Below are positions 43,155 to 52,187 of a stretch of 64,000 nt of DNA, in pieces. The notes below the pieces were generated by a model. The model saw only the letters and a list, made by a program, of their open reading frames with translations, did no database searches and was not told where the DNA came from. How positions within the stretch are numbered: the first letter of the stretch is position 1; each line of letters begins with the position of its first letter. The position numbers were made by a program, and so were the translations under genes. The stretch is from Streptomyces sp. NBC_00443 (lineage in GTDB: Bacteria; Actinomycetota; Actinomycetes; Streptomycetales; Streptomycetaceae), in contig NZ_CP107917.1 of the NCBI RefSeq assembly GCF_036014175.1, positions 1,736,001 through 1,800,000 of the forward strand, written 5' to 3'.

Positions 43155-43338
43155 GACGACCAACTCCCCCGGGAGACGGACGGTTTGCCCGCCCTTGGGT
43201 GGCAGCGTAGGGCGCGGGCGACGCGGCCGAAGCCGAGTTCACCTCGCGTACGCCCGCCCGCCGACATCCGGCTGGACCGACTGCACGACCCGGGTACGAC
43301 TGCGCCGATGACCAGCTTCGATTCCCTAAGATCGTTCC

Positions 43339-43779
43339 GTGGCGAACTTTCTCCTCGAACGCACGGTTCCACTCCCCCTCGACGAGGCGTGGCGCCGCCT
43401 GACGGAGTGGCCCCGCCATGCCGCGGCCGTCCCGCTCACCCGCATCCGGGTCACCCCGCCCGACCCGACCCGTGAGGGCACACTCGTCATCGCCCGCTCC
43501 GGAGTCGGCCCGCTCTCCTTCGACGACCCGATGGAGGTCACGGTGTGGCAGCCCCCGGGGGACGACTCCCCGGGCTTCTGCCGACTGGAGAAGCGGGGCA
43601 GGGTGATCACGGGGTGGGCCGAGATCGAGGTGCGGCCCGGGCCGGGTGGGCGGGCGCGGGTGGTGTGGCGGGAGGAGGTGCGGGTGCGGTTTCTGCCGGG
43701 GGCCGCCGACGGTGTGCTGAAGCGCACGGCGCGGTACGTGTTCGGGCGCGCGGTGAACCGGCTCCTGCGCACGGTGTGA
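43339..43779 (+). CDS. SRPBCC (polyketide cyclase/START-like) family protein
   Basis: A 146-residue protein with the helix-grip fold of the SRPBCC superfamily: N-terminal strand FLLERTVPLPLDEAWRRLTEW, central strands EGTLVIARSGVGPLSFDDPMEVTVW and a long C-terminal helix. It starts at GTG 43339. The fold binds hydrophobic ligands in a central cavity; the ligand is not deducible. It is divergent from the DUF2278 gene and 95 bp before the LanC-like gene. Confidence 0.8.
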   Translation: MANFLLERTVPLPLDEAWRRLTEWPRHAAAVPLTRIRVTPPDPTREGTLVIARSGVGPLSFDDPMEVTVWQPPGDDSPGFCRLEKRGRVITGWAEIEVRPGPGGRARVVWREEVRVRFLPGAADGVLKRTARYVFGRAVNRLLRTV

Positions 43780-43874
43780 CGCCGGTCGATGTCAGTGCCC
43801 TCTCGTAGGGTTGCGGCGATTTCACGGAGCTCGCGCTTCCAGGAAGTCCGGGCGACTGAGCAGGCGACTACGGA

Positions 43875-45179
43875 ATGAACGGGGCAAGGGACGTGGCATT
43901 GAACGAGGTGAGGACGCCGACCCTCGAAGAGGTCGAGGCCCTGGCCGTGGACGGCCTGCGGTGGCTGCTGTCGGTCGCGCGCGACACCGGCTACGTCGGC
44001 CGCGGCCTCACATGGCCGACCAGGCCCTCCAGCGACGAGCTCAACCCCATGCTCTACAGCGGCACGGCCGGCGTCGTCCCGGTTCTCCTGGAAGCGTGGC
44101 GGCACTTCGGCGACGACTCCTACGCGGACGCCGCCGTGCGCGCGGCCCGCGGGCTGGCGGACTCCGTCGAGAGCTGGGAGGACGACTCCCTGTACTTCGG
44201 CCGCACCGGAATGGCCCTCGCGCTGCGTGCCGTCCACGACGACCTGGGCGACACGTCCGCCGGCACCGCCGCGGACCGGGCCCTGGAGCTGGTGCGTTCC
44301 CGCTTCGACGGGACCCGCTGGGGCGAGCTGTTCGAGCTGATGGGCGGCAACGCCGGGATCGGGCTGGGCGCGCTCCTGGCCGGGCAGGAGGATCTCGCCG
44401 TCCGGGCGGTGGAGCCGTACGCCCGCACGGCGGAGCAGACTCCCGCCGGGGTCAACTGGCAGCACCGGCCCGGCGCACCCGGCCGTATGCACCACATCTC
44501 GCACGGCACGCTCGGCATCGTGTACGGCCTGGCCGCGGTCGGCCACGCGACCGGCCGCAAGGACCTGGCCGAGCTCGCGCTGGCCGGTGCCGCGGACGTC
44601 GTCTCGCGCGACGAGGGCGGCCCCGAAGGCTTTCTCGTCCCGCACTCCGACCCGCACCACCGCCCCGACGTTGTCGAACGCCACAACTACGGCTGGTGCC
44701 ACGGCCCCACCGGCGACGCCCAGGTCTTCCGCCTGCTGCGAAGCCTGTCCGCCGACCCTGCCTGGCCGGCGCTCGCCGACCGCTGCTGGCACACCGTCAC
44801 ACACTCCGGCCTGCCGAACCGGCTGCGCCCCGGCTTCTGGGACAACAACGGCCGCTGCTGCGGCACGGCGGGCGTCCTCGCCCTCGCCGTCGACCGCATC
44901 GCCGAGCAGGACGACTCCCCCGAGTTCGCCCTGGTCCTGGTCGCCGACCTCGCCGCCCACGCCACCCGCGACGCCGACGGCGCACGCTGGTCCAACGTCG
45001 AGCACCGGGCCACCCCGAGCGCACTCGAACCGCAGCCGGGATGGGCGATGGGCAACGCGGGCATCGTGCGCGAACTGCTGCGCTTCGTAAGGGTCGTACG
45101 GGGAGGCGAGCCGGACTACGCGTTCACGTGGCCGGACCAGCCGACGGTGCGGCACTCGCGTCAGGCCGGCATGGCCTAG
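43875..45179 (+). CDS. Orphan LanC-like lanthionine-synthetase fold protein with CCG zinc motif
   Basis: A 434-residue protein with the double (alpha/alpha) barrel of LanC cyclases: YSGTAGVVPVLLEAWRH, YFGRTGMALALRAV, GGNAGIGLGALLAG, ISHGTLGIVYGLAAVGHATG, NYGWCHGPTGDAQ and NNGRCCGTAGVLAL. Zinc ligands would be Cys in WCHG and the Cys-Cys of CCG. The third ligand is Cys instead of the His of the usual CHG; a three-Cys CCG site is known from ProcM-type promiscuous lanthipeptide synthetases. No precursor peptide, dehydratase or transporter gene is adjacent, so it may act in trans or on glutathione-like adducts as in LANCL proteins. ATG 43875 or GTG 43893 is the start. Confidence 0.88.
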   Translation: MNGARDVALNEVRTPTLEEVEALAVDGLRWLLSVARDTGYVGRGLTWPTRPSSDELNPMLYSGTAGVVPVLLEAWRHFGDDSYADAAVRAARGLADSVESWEDDSLYFGRTGMALALRAVHDDLGDTSAGTAADRALELVRSRFDGTRWGELFELMGGNAGIGLGALLAGQEDLAVRAVEPYARTAEQTPAGVNWQHRPGAPGRMHHISHGTLGIVYGLAAVGHATGRKDLAELALAGAADVVSRDEGGPEGFLVPHSDPHHRPDVVERHNYGWCHGPTGDAQVFRLLRSLSADPAWPALADRCWHTVTHSGLPNRLRPGFWDNNGRCCGTAGVLALAVDRIAEQDDSPEFALVLVADLAAHATRDADGARWSNVEHRATPSALEPQPGWAMGNAGIVRELLRFVRVVRGGEPDYAFTWPDQPTVRHSRQAGMA

Positions 45180-45243
45180 GGCCGGTCGCGAGAACGGACC
45201 GACGCTCACGGCCGCTGCCGTCACGTATCCGTCTCCACGCCAC

Positions 45244-47127
45244 TCAGTCGAAGGGCGTCAGGAAGTCGCGCGAGGACAGCGCCCGGTTCACGATGCGGGT
45301 GTCGCCGATCCATCCGTAGAAGCCCTGCCCGAACTTCTCGTCGAACTGGGTCGCGCCGATGACGAAGGGCTTGCCGAGCGTGGTGATGCCCGTCGACGGC
45401 TGTGCCGGATTGCGGGCGATCTTCGAGCCGTCGACGTACATCACCGTGCGCCGGCCGTCGTTGACGAGTGCGATGTGCATCCAGCGGCCGACCGGCACGG
45501 CGTGGCTCCACGACGTGGGGTCGGCGTCCTGGACGTGGGGGTAGACGACGAACTGGAGGAATCTCTCCGGAGACAGGTTGAGGCTGCAGGTGGGCTCCAA
45601 CGGGGACCAGCCCGTCGTCTTGCCGGCGTCGCCGTTGCGGCCCTCCCAGCTCAGGATGCCCATCCAGCTGTGGTCGCCCTCGAAGGGTTCGGGCAGCATG
45701 ACGTGCGTCTCGATGGTGTAACCCCGGGTGAACTTCGTGCTGTTGACGGGTGCGCCCGCGGCAGTCGTGAGGACGGCGCCGCGATCAGGGCCCTTTCCGC
45801 CGTCGAAGCGGAGGCTGGCGTGCGCGGGCTGGCCCGGGTGGTGGTCGGCGGACCACGTGAGGGCATCCGGTCCGCTCGAGTGCAGCCGGCTCACCGTCAG
45901 ATCGTTGCCGTTGCCCGTGAGGTCACGTATGAGCGCTCCGTCGGCCACGGGGGCACCGGGCGTACCGGCGGCGGTCGTCCCGGAGTCGTCGAAGCGCCAG
46001 TAGGCGACCGTGCCCCGGGGCATGACGGCAGAAGCCGGTCGCGGCTTCGGCGCGGGGACCGGCGCGAAACCCTTGAAACGCTCGTCGAAGTCGATGCTGA
46101 GGCTGAACCGGTCTGTGGGTCCGGTCAGTTCGATCGTCTCGGCCTCCAGCGGTGAACGCCGCTCGGGGTCACGGGCGAGGAACCACGGTGAGAAGGTCTC
46201 GACGTCGATGACCCCGCGCACCAGGTCGAAGCCGTAGAGGCGGATCATGCCGGCGCCGCCGTAGTAGCGGTCCTGGTAGTTGGTGATGTGGACGTGGACA
46301 TCGTTGTCGGCGTCGTTGGTCAGGACGGTGCGCCCGGGCGGCCAGTAGTGGCCGCCCAGCGCCAGGAAGATCTGGTCGTTGCCACGGATGAGGCCGTCCC
46401 ACAGCCGCTTGCCGTTGTCCGACAGCTGCGCCGCGCCATCGTCGTCCGACCAGGCGAGGTCGTGCGTGGTGAGCACGGCGGGCAGCGTGGGATGGGTGTC
46501 GAGCACGCCCTGCGCCCACCGCAGCCCTTTGTCCGACACCCGCCAGTCGAGGGCGAGCACCAGCCACTCGCGGTCCGCCGCGCGCAGCACGTGGTAGCTG
46601 TTGTAGCCGTCGGGGGACGCACTGCGGAAGGTCGGCATCGACGCGTAGCGCTCGGGGCCGAACGCCGCGAGATAGGCGGAGTCGCCGCGCTGGTCGTCCG
46701 TGGACGAGCGGATGTCGTGATTCCCCGCCAGGACGCTGTACGGCACCTTGCCGTGGATGCCCCTGAAGGTGTCGGCGGCGAGTTCGATCTCCTCCTCGGT
46801 GCCGTGCTCCGTGACATCGCCGAGGTGCGTCATGAAGGCGACGTTCGCCTTCTCCCGCTCGGCGACGAGGTAGCGGAACGTGGCACGCAGCGGCGCCGGA
46901 TCGGAACTGTCGGCATCGAACAGATACTGCGTGTCGGGAAGCACGGCCAGCGCGAACCGCGGACTGCGCGCGTCGAACCGGGACCGGCCGCCGCCCACGG
47001 TCGTCGAGTCGGCCTGCGCCGGGCCCGCGCCGGCCGCCGTGACCACCGCGCCGGCCGCGGGTACCGCCACCGCGGCCTGCAAGAGTGCGCGTCTGTCCAG
47101 CCCGGTGCGGTGCTCTGATGTGCTCAT
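45244..47127 (-). CDS. Tat-exported metallophosphoesterase with C-terminal LamG (concanavalin-like) domain
   Basis: A 627-residue exported protein. The leader is DRRALLQAAVAVPAAGAVVTAAG, a twin-arginine-type signal ending near AQA. The calcineurin-like phosphoesterase region (55-345) shows LPDTQY, HLGDVTEHG, LAGNHD, TTHD and GGHYW, all metal-ligand positions. From about residue 395 a LamG-like jelly roll follows (GTVAYWRFDDSGTT, RGYTIETHVMLPEPFEGDHSWMG, GRWMHIALVNDGRRTVMYVDG, YGWIGDTRIVNRALS). The substrate could be a phosphodiester such as a wall or phospholipid polymer. No neighbour narrows this. Confidence 0.9.
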   Translation of the reverse strand: MSTSEHRTGLDRRALLQAAVAVPAAGAVVTAAGAGPAQADSTTVGGGRSRFDARSPRFALAVLPDTQYLFDADSSDPAPLRATFRYLVAEREKANVAFMTHLGDVTEHGTEEEIELAADTFRGIHGKVPYSVLAGNHDIRSSTDDQRGDSAYLAAFGPERYASMPTFRSASPDGYNSYHVLRAADREWLVLALDWRVSDKGLRWAQGVLDTHPTLPAVLTTHDLAWSDDDGAAQLSDNGKRLWDGLIRGNDQIFLALGGHYWPPGRTVLTNDADNDVHVHITNYQDRYYGGAGMIRLYGFDLVRGVIDVETFSPWFLARDPERRSPLEAETIELTGPTDRFSLSIDFDERFKGFAPVPAPKPRPASAVMPRGTVAYWRFDDSGTTAAGTPGAPVADGALIRDLTGNGNDLTVSRLHSSGPDALTWSADHHPGQPAHASLRFDGGKGPDRGAVLTTAAGAPVNSTKFTRGYTIETHVMLPEPFEGDHSWMGILSWEGRNGDAGKTTGWSPLEPTCSLNLSPERFLQFVVYPHVQDADPTSWSHAVPVGRWMHIALVNDGRRTVMYVDGSKIARNPAQPSTGITTLGKPFVIGATQFDEKFGQGFYGWIGDTRIVNRALSSRDFLTPFD

Positions 47128-47173
47128 GTGCCCTCCAGATCAGGAACGTTGACGTAGGAAGGCACAGTGCTGA

Positions 47174-47204
47174 CCGGCTGTGGCCACGGGATGGCAACAG
47201 CCGG
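47174..47204. terminator. Hairpin terminator between phosphoesterase and protease genes
   Basis: CCGGCTGT and ACAGCCGG form eight pairs, extended by GCCA/TGGC after one mismatch, with a loop of about five bases. It lies 91 bases past the 3' end of the protease gene read from the minus strand, so it probably terminates that gene. Confidence 0.7.
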
Positions 47205-47294
47205 AACGGCGGACCCACAAAGGGCGAATGACCGCTCGTGGGACAGCGGGCACCAGGACGTCGACACCGCTGCCAAGAGACGTGGCGCGTGTCG

Positions 47295-48188
47295 TCAGTA
47301 GACCGACAGGCCGTAAGCGCTCAGCGCTTCCTGGATCGGCTGGTAGTAAGTGGTCCCTCCCGTGGCGCAGTTGCCGGAGCCGCCGGAGAGGATGCCGATG
47401 ACCTTGTCGCCGGCGTAGAGCGGACCGCCGCTGTCGCCGGGTTCGGCGCAGATGTTGGTCTGGATCAGCCCGGACACAGTGTCGCCGCCGCCGTAGTTCA
47501 CAGTCGCGTTGAGGGCGGTGACCACGCCGCAGCGGACTCCGGTCGTCGCGCCCCGGGTGCAGACCCGTTGGCCGACGTGGGCGGACGCCGTCCCGGTCAC
47601 GTCGACCGTTCCGATGGTGCCGGGGTGCGGCACGGCCGGGTTGGCGTAACGGACGACCCCGAAGTCGTTGCCGGGGAAGCTGCTGCCGGTGGTGGGGCCG
47701 ACGGCCGTGTCCATGGCAGCGCCGGTGTACCAGGTGGGCAGGCCCGCGGTGCAGTGTCCGGCGGTTACGAAGTAGTACGTGGACCCGCTCTGCACGTTGA
47801 CGCCCGCCGTGCAGCGCCGGCCGCCGGCGTAGATGCCGTCGCCGCCGGACAGGAACGTGCGCAGCCGGCCGTCGAGCCGTTCGAGGGTGACGGCACCGGG
47901 GAAGCGGGCGGCGGCGTGGCGGAGTCGGGCAAGCTCGGCGTCGGTGACCGTGGCGTCGGCGAGGACTCGCAACGTCCCGCTCCGCTCGTCCACGGCCCAC
48001 GCCGTCCCGTCGATCCCCAGTGAGGTGACGGCCGAGGCCGGGCCGGACACCGAGGACGGTGTGGGCGGCCGGGCAGCGGACGCTGCCGTCGCGCTGGTGC
48101 CGGACACCGTGAGGGCGACCACGCCGAGCAAACTCAGTGCGTAGGCGATCAGTTGTGAGCGTCTGTCGGTTGTACGGCGTGCTGTCAT
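47295..48188 (-). CDS. Secreted streptogrisin-type serine protease (S1E)
   Basis: A 297-residue exported protease of the chymotrypsin/alpha-lytic class. After a signal peptide ([18 protein letters not shown]) comes a propeptide of about 80 residues that ends near the mature start [11 protein letters not shown]. The catalytic triad is FVTAGHC (His), NDFGVVRY (Asp) and [11 protein letters not shown] (Ser). Paired cysteines (CTAG and GHC, CTRG and RCG) match streptogrisins. ATG 48188 is chosen because it places the RRS signal correctly; the open frame continues upstream without signal character. Specificity is unknown. Confidence 0.92.
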   Translation of the reverse strand: MTARRTTDRRSQLIAYALSLLGVVALTVSGTSATAASAARPPTPSSVSGPASAVTSLGIDGTAWAVDERSGTLRVLADATVTDAELARLRHAAARFPGAVTLERLDGRLRTFLSGGDGIYAGGRRCTAGVNVQSGSTYYFVTAGHCTAGLPTWYTGAAMDTAVGPTTGSSFPGNDFGVVRYANPAVPHPGTIGTVDVTGTASAHVGQRVCTRGATTGVRCGVVTALNATVNYGGGDTVSGLIQTNICAEPGDSGGPLYAGDKVIGILSGGSGNCATGGTTYYQPIQEALSAYGLSVY

Positions 48189-48509
48189 CCCGAATCTCCC
48201 CGAGGACGGTCGGTCGGTTTCGGGCACGCCCGGCCGGTAACCGGGCGTGCCGGGCTTGCATGCCGTGGTGCTGCTGTCGTGCGGGAGCCGAAGGCGAGCC
48301 CCAGCGCTGTCACGTTGCCGCCTGCGACGCCGGGCGGAGACGAAGCAGCGCTCATTGTGCCCGGACGTGCGTGGCGGGGGTAGGGCGTGTTCGGCCGGGC
48401 CGGGCCGGGCCGTGGCGTCGGCGGTCGCGATCGGCACACCGTCGGGGGCCTGATCGGTCTTTGGTCTGCTACCTGTCGCCCTCGTCCGAGGTCGCCCCGG
48501 TTCCCGCGG
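48189..48509. other. Gap of about 320 bp between the protease and LacI genes
   Basis: It holds the protease promoter region on one side and the LacI 3' flank on the other. A short CCGGG/GGCCG-rich low-complexity run lies at 48391-48415. No gene with a ribosome site is seen. Confidence 0.5.
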
Positions 48510-49592
48510 TCAGGATGACTCCGGCCGGGAGCCCGAAGGCAGCACCCGGCCGAAACCCTCCGTGCTTTCGCGCAACACCAGACGATGCGCCACCACGAGG
48601 TCCTGAGGTGAGCGCACCTCGGCCGAGGTGGCGTCCGCCGAGGCGGACCCGGCCGCCTCGTCCATCCGTTGTTGCAGGAGTTCGACGGCGACCTGGGCCA
48701 CCGCGGCCTTGTCGGGGGCCACGGTGCTCAGGGTGGGGACGCTGAAGCGCCCGGCCTCGACGTCGTCGAAGCCGATGACGGCGACCTCGTCGGGAACGCG
48801 AACGCCGTGCTCGTGCAGTGCGCGCAGCGCGCCCAGCGCCAGTTGGTCGTTGAGGCACAGCAGTGCGTCGGGGCGGGCGCCCTCGCTCAGCGCCCGGGCC
48901 ACGGCCTCGGCGCCGTCCGGCATCCGGAAGGACGTGACGGGCAGGAGGGCGGCCGGGTCGTAGGCGATGCCCGCTTCCGCCAGCGCCGTGCGGTAGCCGC
49001 GGGTGCGGGCCTCGGCCGTGCCCAGGCCCGCGCCGCTGCGTCCGCCGATGACCAGGACGGAACGGCGGCCGAGCCCGAGCAGATGCCTGGTCGCTTCCCG
49101 CGCGGCCTGTTCGTTGTCGATGGCGACGTGGTCGGCGCCTTCCTCCAGCAGTTCGCCGATCAGCACGGTGGGCGGGGCGTCCGCACGGTCGCGCAGGTCG
49201 TCGGGCGTGAGGGCGAGCGGGCTGAGGATGACTCCGTCGACGAAGCTGGAGCCGAATCCGGTCAGTGCCGCCAGCTCGTGCTCGCGATCCGCCCCCGTCT
49301 GGTGGATCAGCACCGTCAGGGAGCGCCGCTCGGCCTCGCGGATGACGTGCCGGGCGAGCTCCGCGAAGTACGGGACGTCGAGTTCGGGAACGACGAGGGC
49401 GATGATGCCGGTGCGGCCCTGGCGCAGGTGGCGGCCGGCGAGGTTCACCTTGTAGCCGAGTTCCTCGATGGCCTCGCGGACGACGCGCCTGGTCCGGTCG
49501 GAGACGTGGGTGTAGTCGTTGATGACGTTGGACACCGTCTTCTCCGACACCCCTGCGAGGCGCGCGACGTCCTTGATCCTGGGTCGTGCCAC
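48510..49592 (-). CDS. LacI-family transcriptional repressor of the adjacent sugar ABC/GH2 locus
   Basis: A 360-residue repressor. The N-terminal HTH is ARPRIKDVARLAGVSEKTVSNVINDY, and the hinge is a YKVNLAGRHLRQGRTG segment. The periplasmic-binding-protein-like effector domain follows (VVPELDVPYFAELARHVIREAE, VDGVILSPLALTPDD, VIGFDDVEAGRFSVPTLSTV). It starts at GTG 49592 with GGGAGG upstream. It is divergent from the sugar-binding lipoprotein, and the palindrome at 49718-49729 in between is its probable operator. The effector sugar cannot be read from the sequence. Confidence 0.93.
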   Translation of the reverse strand: MARPRIKDVARLAGVSEKTVSNVINDYTHVSDRTRRVVREAIEELGYKVNLAGRHLRQGRTGIIALVVPELDVPYFAELARHVIREAERRSLTVLIHQTGADREHELAALTGFGSSFVDGVILSPLALTPDDLRDRADAPPTVLIGELLEEGADHVAIDNEQAAREATRHLLGLGRRSVLVIGGRSGAGLGTAEARTRGYRTALAEAGIAYDPAALLPVTSFRMPDGAEAVARALSEGARPDALLCLNDQLALGALRALHEHGVRVPDEVAVIGFDDVEAGRFSVPTLSTVAPDKAAVAQVAVELLQQRMDEAAGSASADATSAEVRSPQDLVVAHRLVLRESTEGFGRVLPSGSRPESS

Positions 49593-49704
49593 CGGAACCT
49601 CCCTGCCCCTCAGAGCTGCTGAGTTTATGTCCCGGCAGGTCGCGGATCGGCAGCGAGTCCTCCCGGCCCGCTCGGCCTCGGTTTCCGGCCGTGCCTCCTG
49701 GCTC

Positions 49705-49731
49705 TTTACAGCCAATGTACATCGATGTAAA
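49705..49731. promoter_or_regulatory. LacI operator, copy 1 (between lacI-type gene and ABC operon)
   Basis: TACATCGATGTA (49718-49729) is a perfect 12-bp palindrome. It is nested in a wider TTTACA / TGTAAA inverted pair (49705-49710 and 49726-49731). Of the core, 13 bases (ACATCGATGTAAA) recur at 56034-56046 at the 5' end of the broken BNR gene. Confidence 0.72.
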
Positions 49732-49851
49732 AACTAGCCATCGCATCGGCTCGACCGGTGCGCCCCCGCCAGACGTGGCGGTGGAGCACCCTGTGCCATT
49801 GGTGTTCCATCGTCGGTCCGGCATGCGTGTCCGGCCGTCGGAAGGTCCGCG

Positions 49852-51213
49852 ATGTTCACCCGCTTCTCCGCCTCACCACCAACACCCGCACCCGGTGCGG
49901 CACCTGGCCCCACCCGTCGTCGGCTGCTGCGTCACGGCACGGCCGCCGCGGGCGCGCTGCTCGCCGCCGGCCCGCTGTCCGGCTGCGCCTCACCGGCCGC
50001 CGCCGACGCCTCCGCCCTGCGCGTCTGGGACCTGTTCCAGGGCGGCGACGGCATGCTGATGGACGACATGATCAAGGCGGTCTCCGAAGGACCGCAGGGC
50101 TTCGAGGTGGAGCGGACGATCCTCGACTGGGGACCGTCGTACTACACCAAGCTGGCCATGTCGGCCGCCGGCGGCCGGGCCTCCGACGTGGCGATCATGC
50201 ACCTCTCCAGGCTGGCCGGCTATGCGCCCGGCGGCCTGCTCGACCCCTTCGACCTGGACCTGCTCGCCGAATTCGGCGTCAGCCAGAAGGACTTCGCACC
50301 GGCGGTCTGGTCGCGGACGCAGCACGATGGGACCGTCTACGCCATCCCGCTCGACGTCCATCCCTTCATCGTGTTCTACGACGAGGAGGCCGCCGGCAAG
50401 GCGGGGCTCCTCGACTCCTCGGGTGAACTGGCCCCGCTGGGCTCCCCGGACGCCCTGCTCGACGCCGGCAAGGCACTCGCCGAAGCGACCGGGCAGAAGG
50501 GCATCCTGTTCGGCCACGTCACCGACACCGCCCAGACCTGGCGGCAGTTCGCTGCCCTGTACGCCCAGACCGGTGCCGCCTTCACCCTGCCGGACGGCGG
50601 GCCCCCGAAGATCGACGTCGACGCCGCCGTACGCGTCGTCGACTTCATGCAGCGGCTCTTCGACGGCCGTACCAACCCCAACAACCTGGACTACAACGGC
50701 GCGATGGCCGGCTTCATCGGCGGTCGCGGCGGCATGGTCATGCTCGGCGAGTGGGAACTGCCCACTCTGAAGAAGTCGGGCATCCCGCTCGGCGCCGCCC
50801 CCTTCCCCCAGGTCTTCGACAAGCCGGCGGTCTACACGGACAGCCACAGCTTCGTCCTCCCGCACCAGGACAATCCCGACCCGGCGCGGCGCCACCAGGC
50901 ACACCGGTATGTCGCGGAGATGGTCAAGCAGAGCCTCACCTGGGCGAGCGCCGGTCACATCCCCGCCTACCAGCCCGTGATCGCGGAACCGGAGTACGCC
51001 GCCCTCGACCCGCAGTCCTCCTACGCGGACGCGGGAGAGGTGGCGGTGCTCGATCCGCCGAACTGGTTCGCCGGGGCCGCTTCGAACTTCCAGAACCGGA
51101 TGTGCCAGCCGCTCCAGTCGGCGCTGCTGGGCAACACCTCCGCCGAGAAGGCGGTGCGTCAGATGGTCCGCGAGGCGGACGCGCTGCTCCGGCAGCCCAA
51201 CCCGGTGGCCTGA
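49852..51213 (+). CDS. Sugar-binding lipoprotein of an ABC transporter
   Basis: A 453-residue extracellular solute-binding protein of the maltose-binding-like cluster. A twin-arginine-type leader (TRRRLLRHGTAAAGALLAAG) ends in a lipobox LSGC, so Cys is lipidated after export. The binding fold includes LRVWDLFQGGDGMLMDDMIKAV, the YAIPLDVHPFIVFYDEEAA region and GGRGGMVMLGEWELPTL. It delivers the sugar to the two permeases immediately downstream. The ATPase must come from elsewhere (a shared MsiK-like ATPase is usual in Streptomyces). Expression is expected under the LacI regulator. Confidence 0.93.
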   Translation: MFTRFSASPPTPAPGAAPGPTRRRLLRHGTAAAGALLAAGPLSGCASPAAADASALRVWDLFQGGDGMLMDDMIKAVSEGPQGFEVERTILDWGPSYYTKLAMSAAGGRASDVAIMHLSRLAGYAPGGLLDPFDLDLLAEFGVSQKDFAPAVWSRTQHDGTVYAIPLDVHPFIVFYDEEAAGKAGLLDSSGELAPLGSPDALLDAGKALAEATGQKGILFGHVTDTAQTWRQFAALYAQTGAAFTLPDGGPPKIDVDAAVRVVDFMQRLFDGRTNPNNLDYNGAMAGFIGGRGGMVMLGEWELPTLKKSGIPLGAAPFPQVFDKPAVYTDSHSFVLPHQDNPDPARRHQAHRYVAEMVKQSLTWASAGHIPAYQPVIAEPEYAALDPQSSYADAGEVAVLDPPNWFAGAASNFQNRMCQPLQSALLGNTSAEKAVRQMVREADALLRQPNPVA

Positions 51214-51234
51214 CGAGCAGAAGGAGTGACCCAC

Positions 51235-52185
51235 GTGACCACCACCGCACCCCCCGGCACCGACGCCGCGGCCGGCCCGGCCGCCGACCGCCCCGGCGAC
51301 CGCCGCCGCTTCGGCCTGAGCGGCCGCAGTATCACCCAGGGCCCCGGCCTCGTCTTCGTCGTACCGTTCCTGCTCGTCTTCGTCCTGTTCCTGGTGTGGC
51401 CCATCGTGCACGGGCTCTGGATGAGCTTCACCGACAGCTCGCTCGCGCTGCGCGACACGGCGTTCGTCGGCTTCGACAACTATGCCGAGGCGTTCGGCGA
51501 TCCGGACGTCTGGAGCAGCCTCGGCAACACGGCCGTCTTCACCGCCATCTCCAGTGTTCCGCTGGTGCTGATCGCGCTGGCCATGGCCCTGCTGGTGCAC
51601 AGCGGCCTGGCCGGGCAATGGGTGTGGCGACTGGCCTTCTTCGCTCCCTACCTGCTGCCCGTGACCGTGGTGACGCTCATCTGGACCTGGCTCTACCAGC
51701 CGGAGCTCGGCCTGGCGAACCAGTTCCTCGGCACCCTCGGCATGGAGCCCGTCGGCTGGCTCTCCGACGAAGCCGTCGCGATGTGGTCGATCGCCGCCCT
51801 CACCGTCTGGTGGACGGTCGGCTTCAACTTCCTGCTCTACCTCGCCGCGCTCCAGTCCCTGCCCTCGACGTACTACGAGGCCGCCGCGCTGGACGGCGCC
51901 GGAGCCTGGCGGCGCCTGTGGTCCATCACCCTGCCGCAACTGCGCAGGACCACCGTGCTCGTCGCGATGCTCCAAGTACTGGCCTCGCTCAAGGTGTTCG
52001 ACCAGATCTACATCCTCACCAAGGGCGGCCCCAACGCCTCGACCCGGCCCGTCCTGGAGTACGTCTACGACGTCGGCTTCACCGGCTACCGGCTCGGTTA
52101 CGCCTCCGCCGTCTCCTACCTGTTCTTCGCCCTCGTCATCGTCGTCTCGCTCGTGCAACTGCGTCTCTTCCGCCAGGAGGACTGA
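51235..52185 (+). CDS. Sugar ABC-transporter permease (MalF-like)
   Basis: A 316-residue inner-membrane permease with about six helices. The leading hydrophobic segment is LVFVVPFLLVFVLFLVWPIV. The EAA loop contacting the ATPase reads EAAALDGAGAWRRLWSITLPQLRRTT, and a further conserved part is KVFDQIYILTKGGPN. Start GTG 51235 has AAGGAG eight bases upstream. It follows the lipoprotein by 21 bases and couples directly to the second permease. Confidence 0.93.
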   Translation: MTTTAPPGTDAAAGPAADRPGDRRRFGLSGRSITQGPGLVFVVPFLLVFVLFLVWPIVHGLWMSFTDSSLALRDTAFVGFDNYAEAFGDPDVWSSLGNTAVFTAISSVPLVLIALAMALLVHSGLAGQWVWRLAFFAPYLLPVTVVTLIWTWLYQPELGLANQFLGTLGMEPVGWLSDEAVAMWSIAALTVWWTVGFNFLLYLAALQSLPSTYYEAAALDGAGAWRRLWSITLPQLRRTTVLVAMLQVLASLKVFDQIYILTKGGPNASTRPVLEYVYDVGFTGYRLGYASAVSYLFFALVIVVSLVQLRLFRQED

Positions 52186-52187
52186 CC

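Noticed and set aside
43780..43874. Possible precursor peptide in front of the LanC-like gene
   Set aside because: The 95-bp gap holds no open frame with a leader and Cys/Ser/Thr-rich core.
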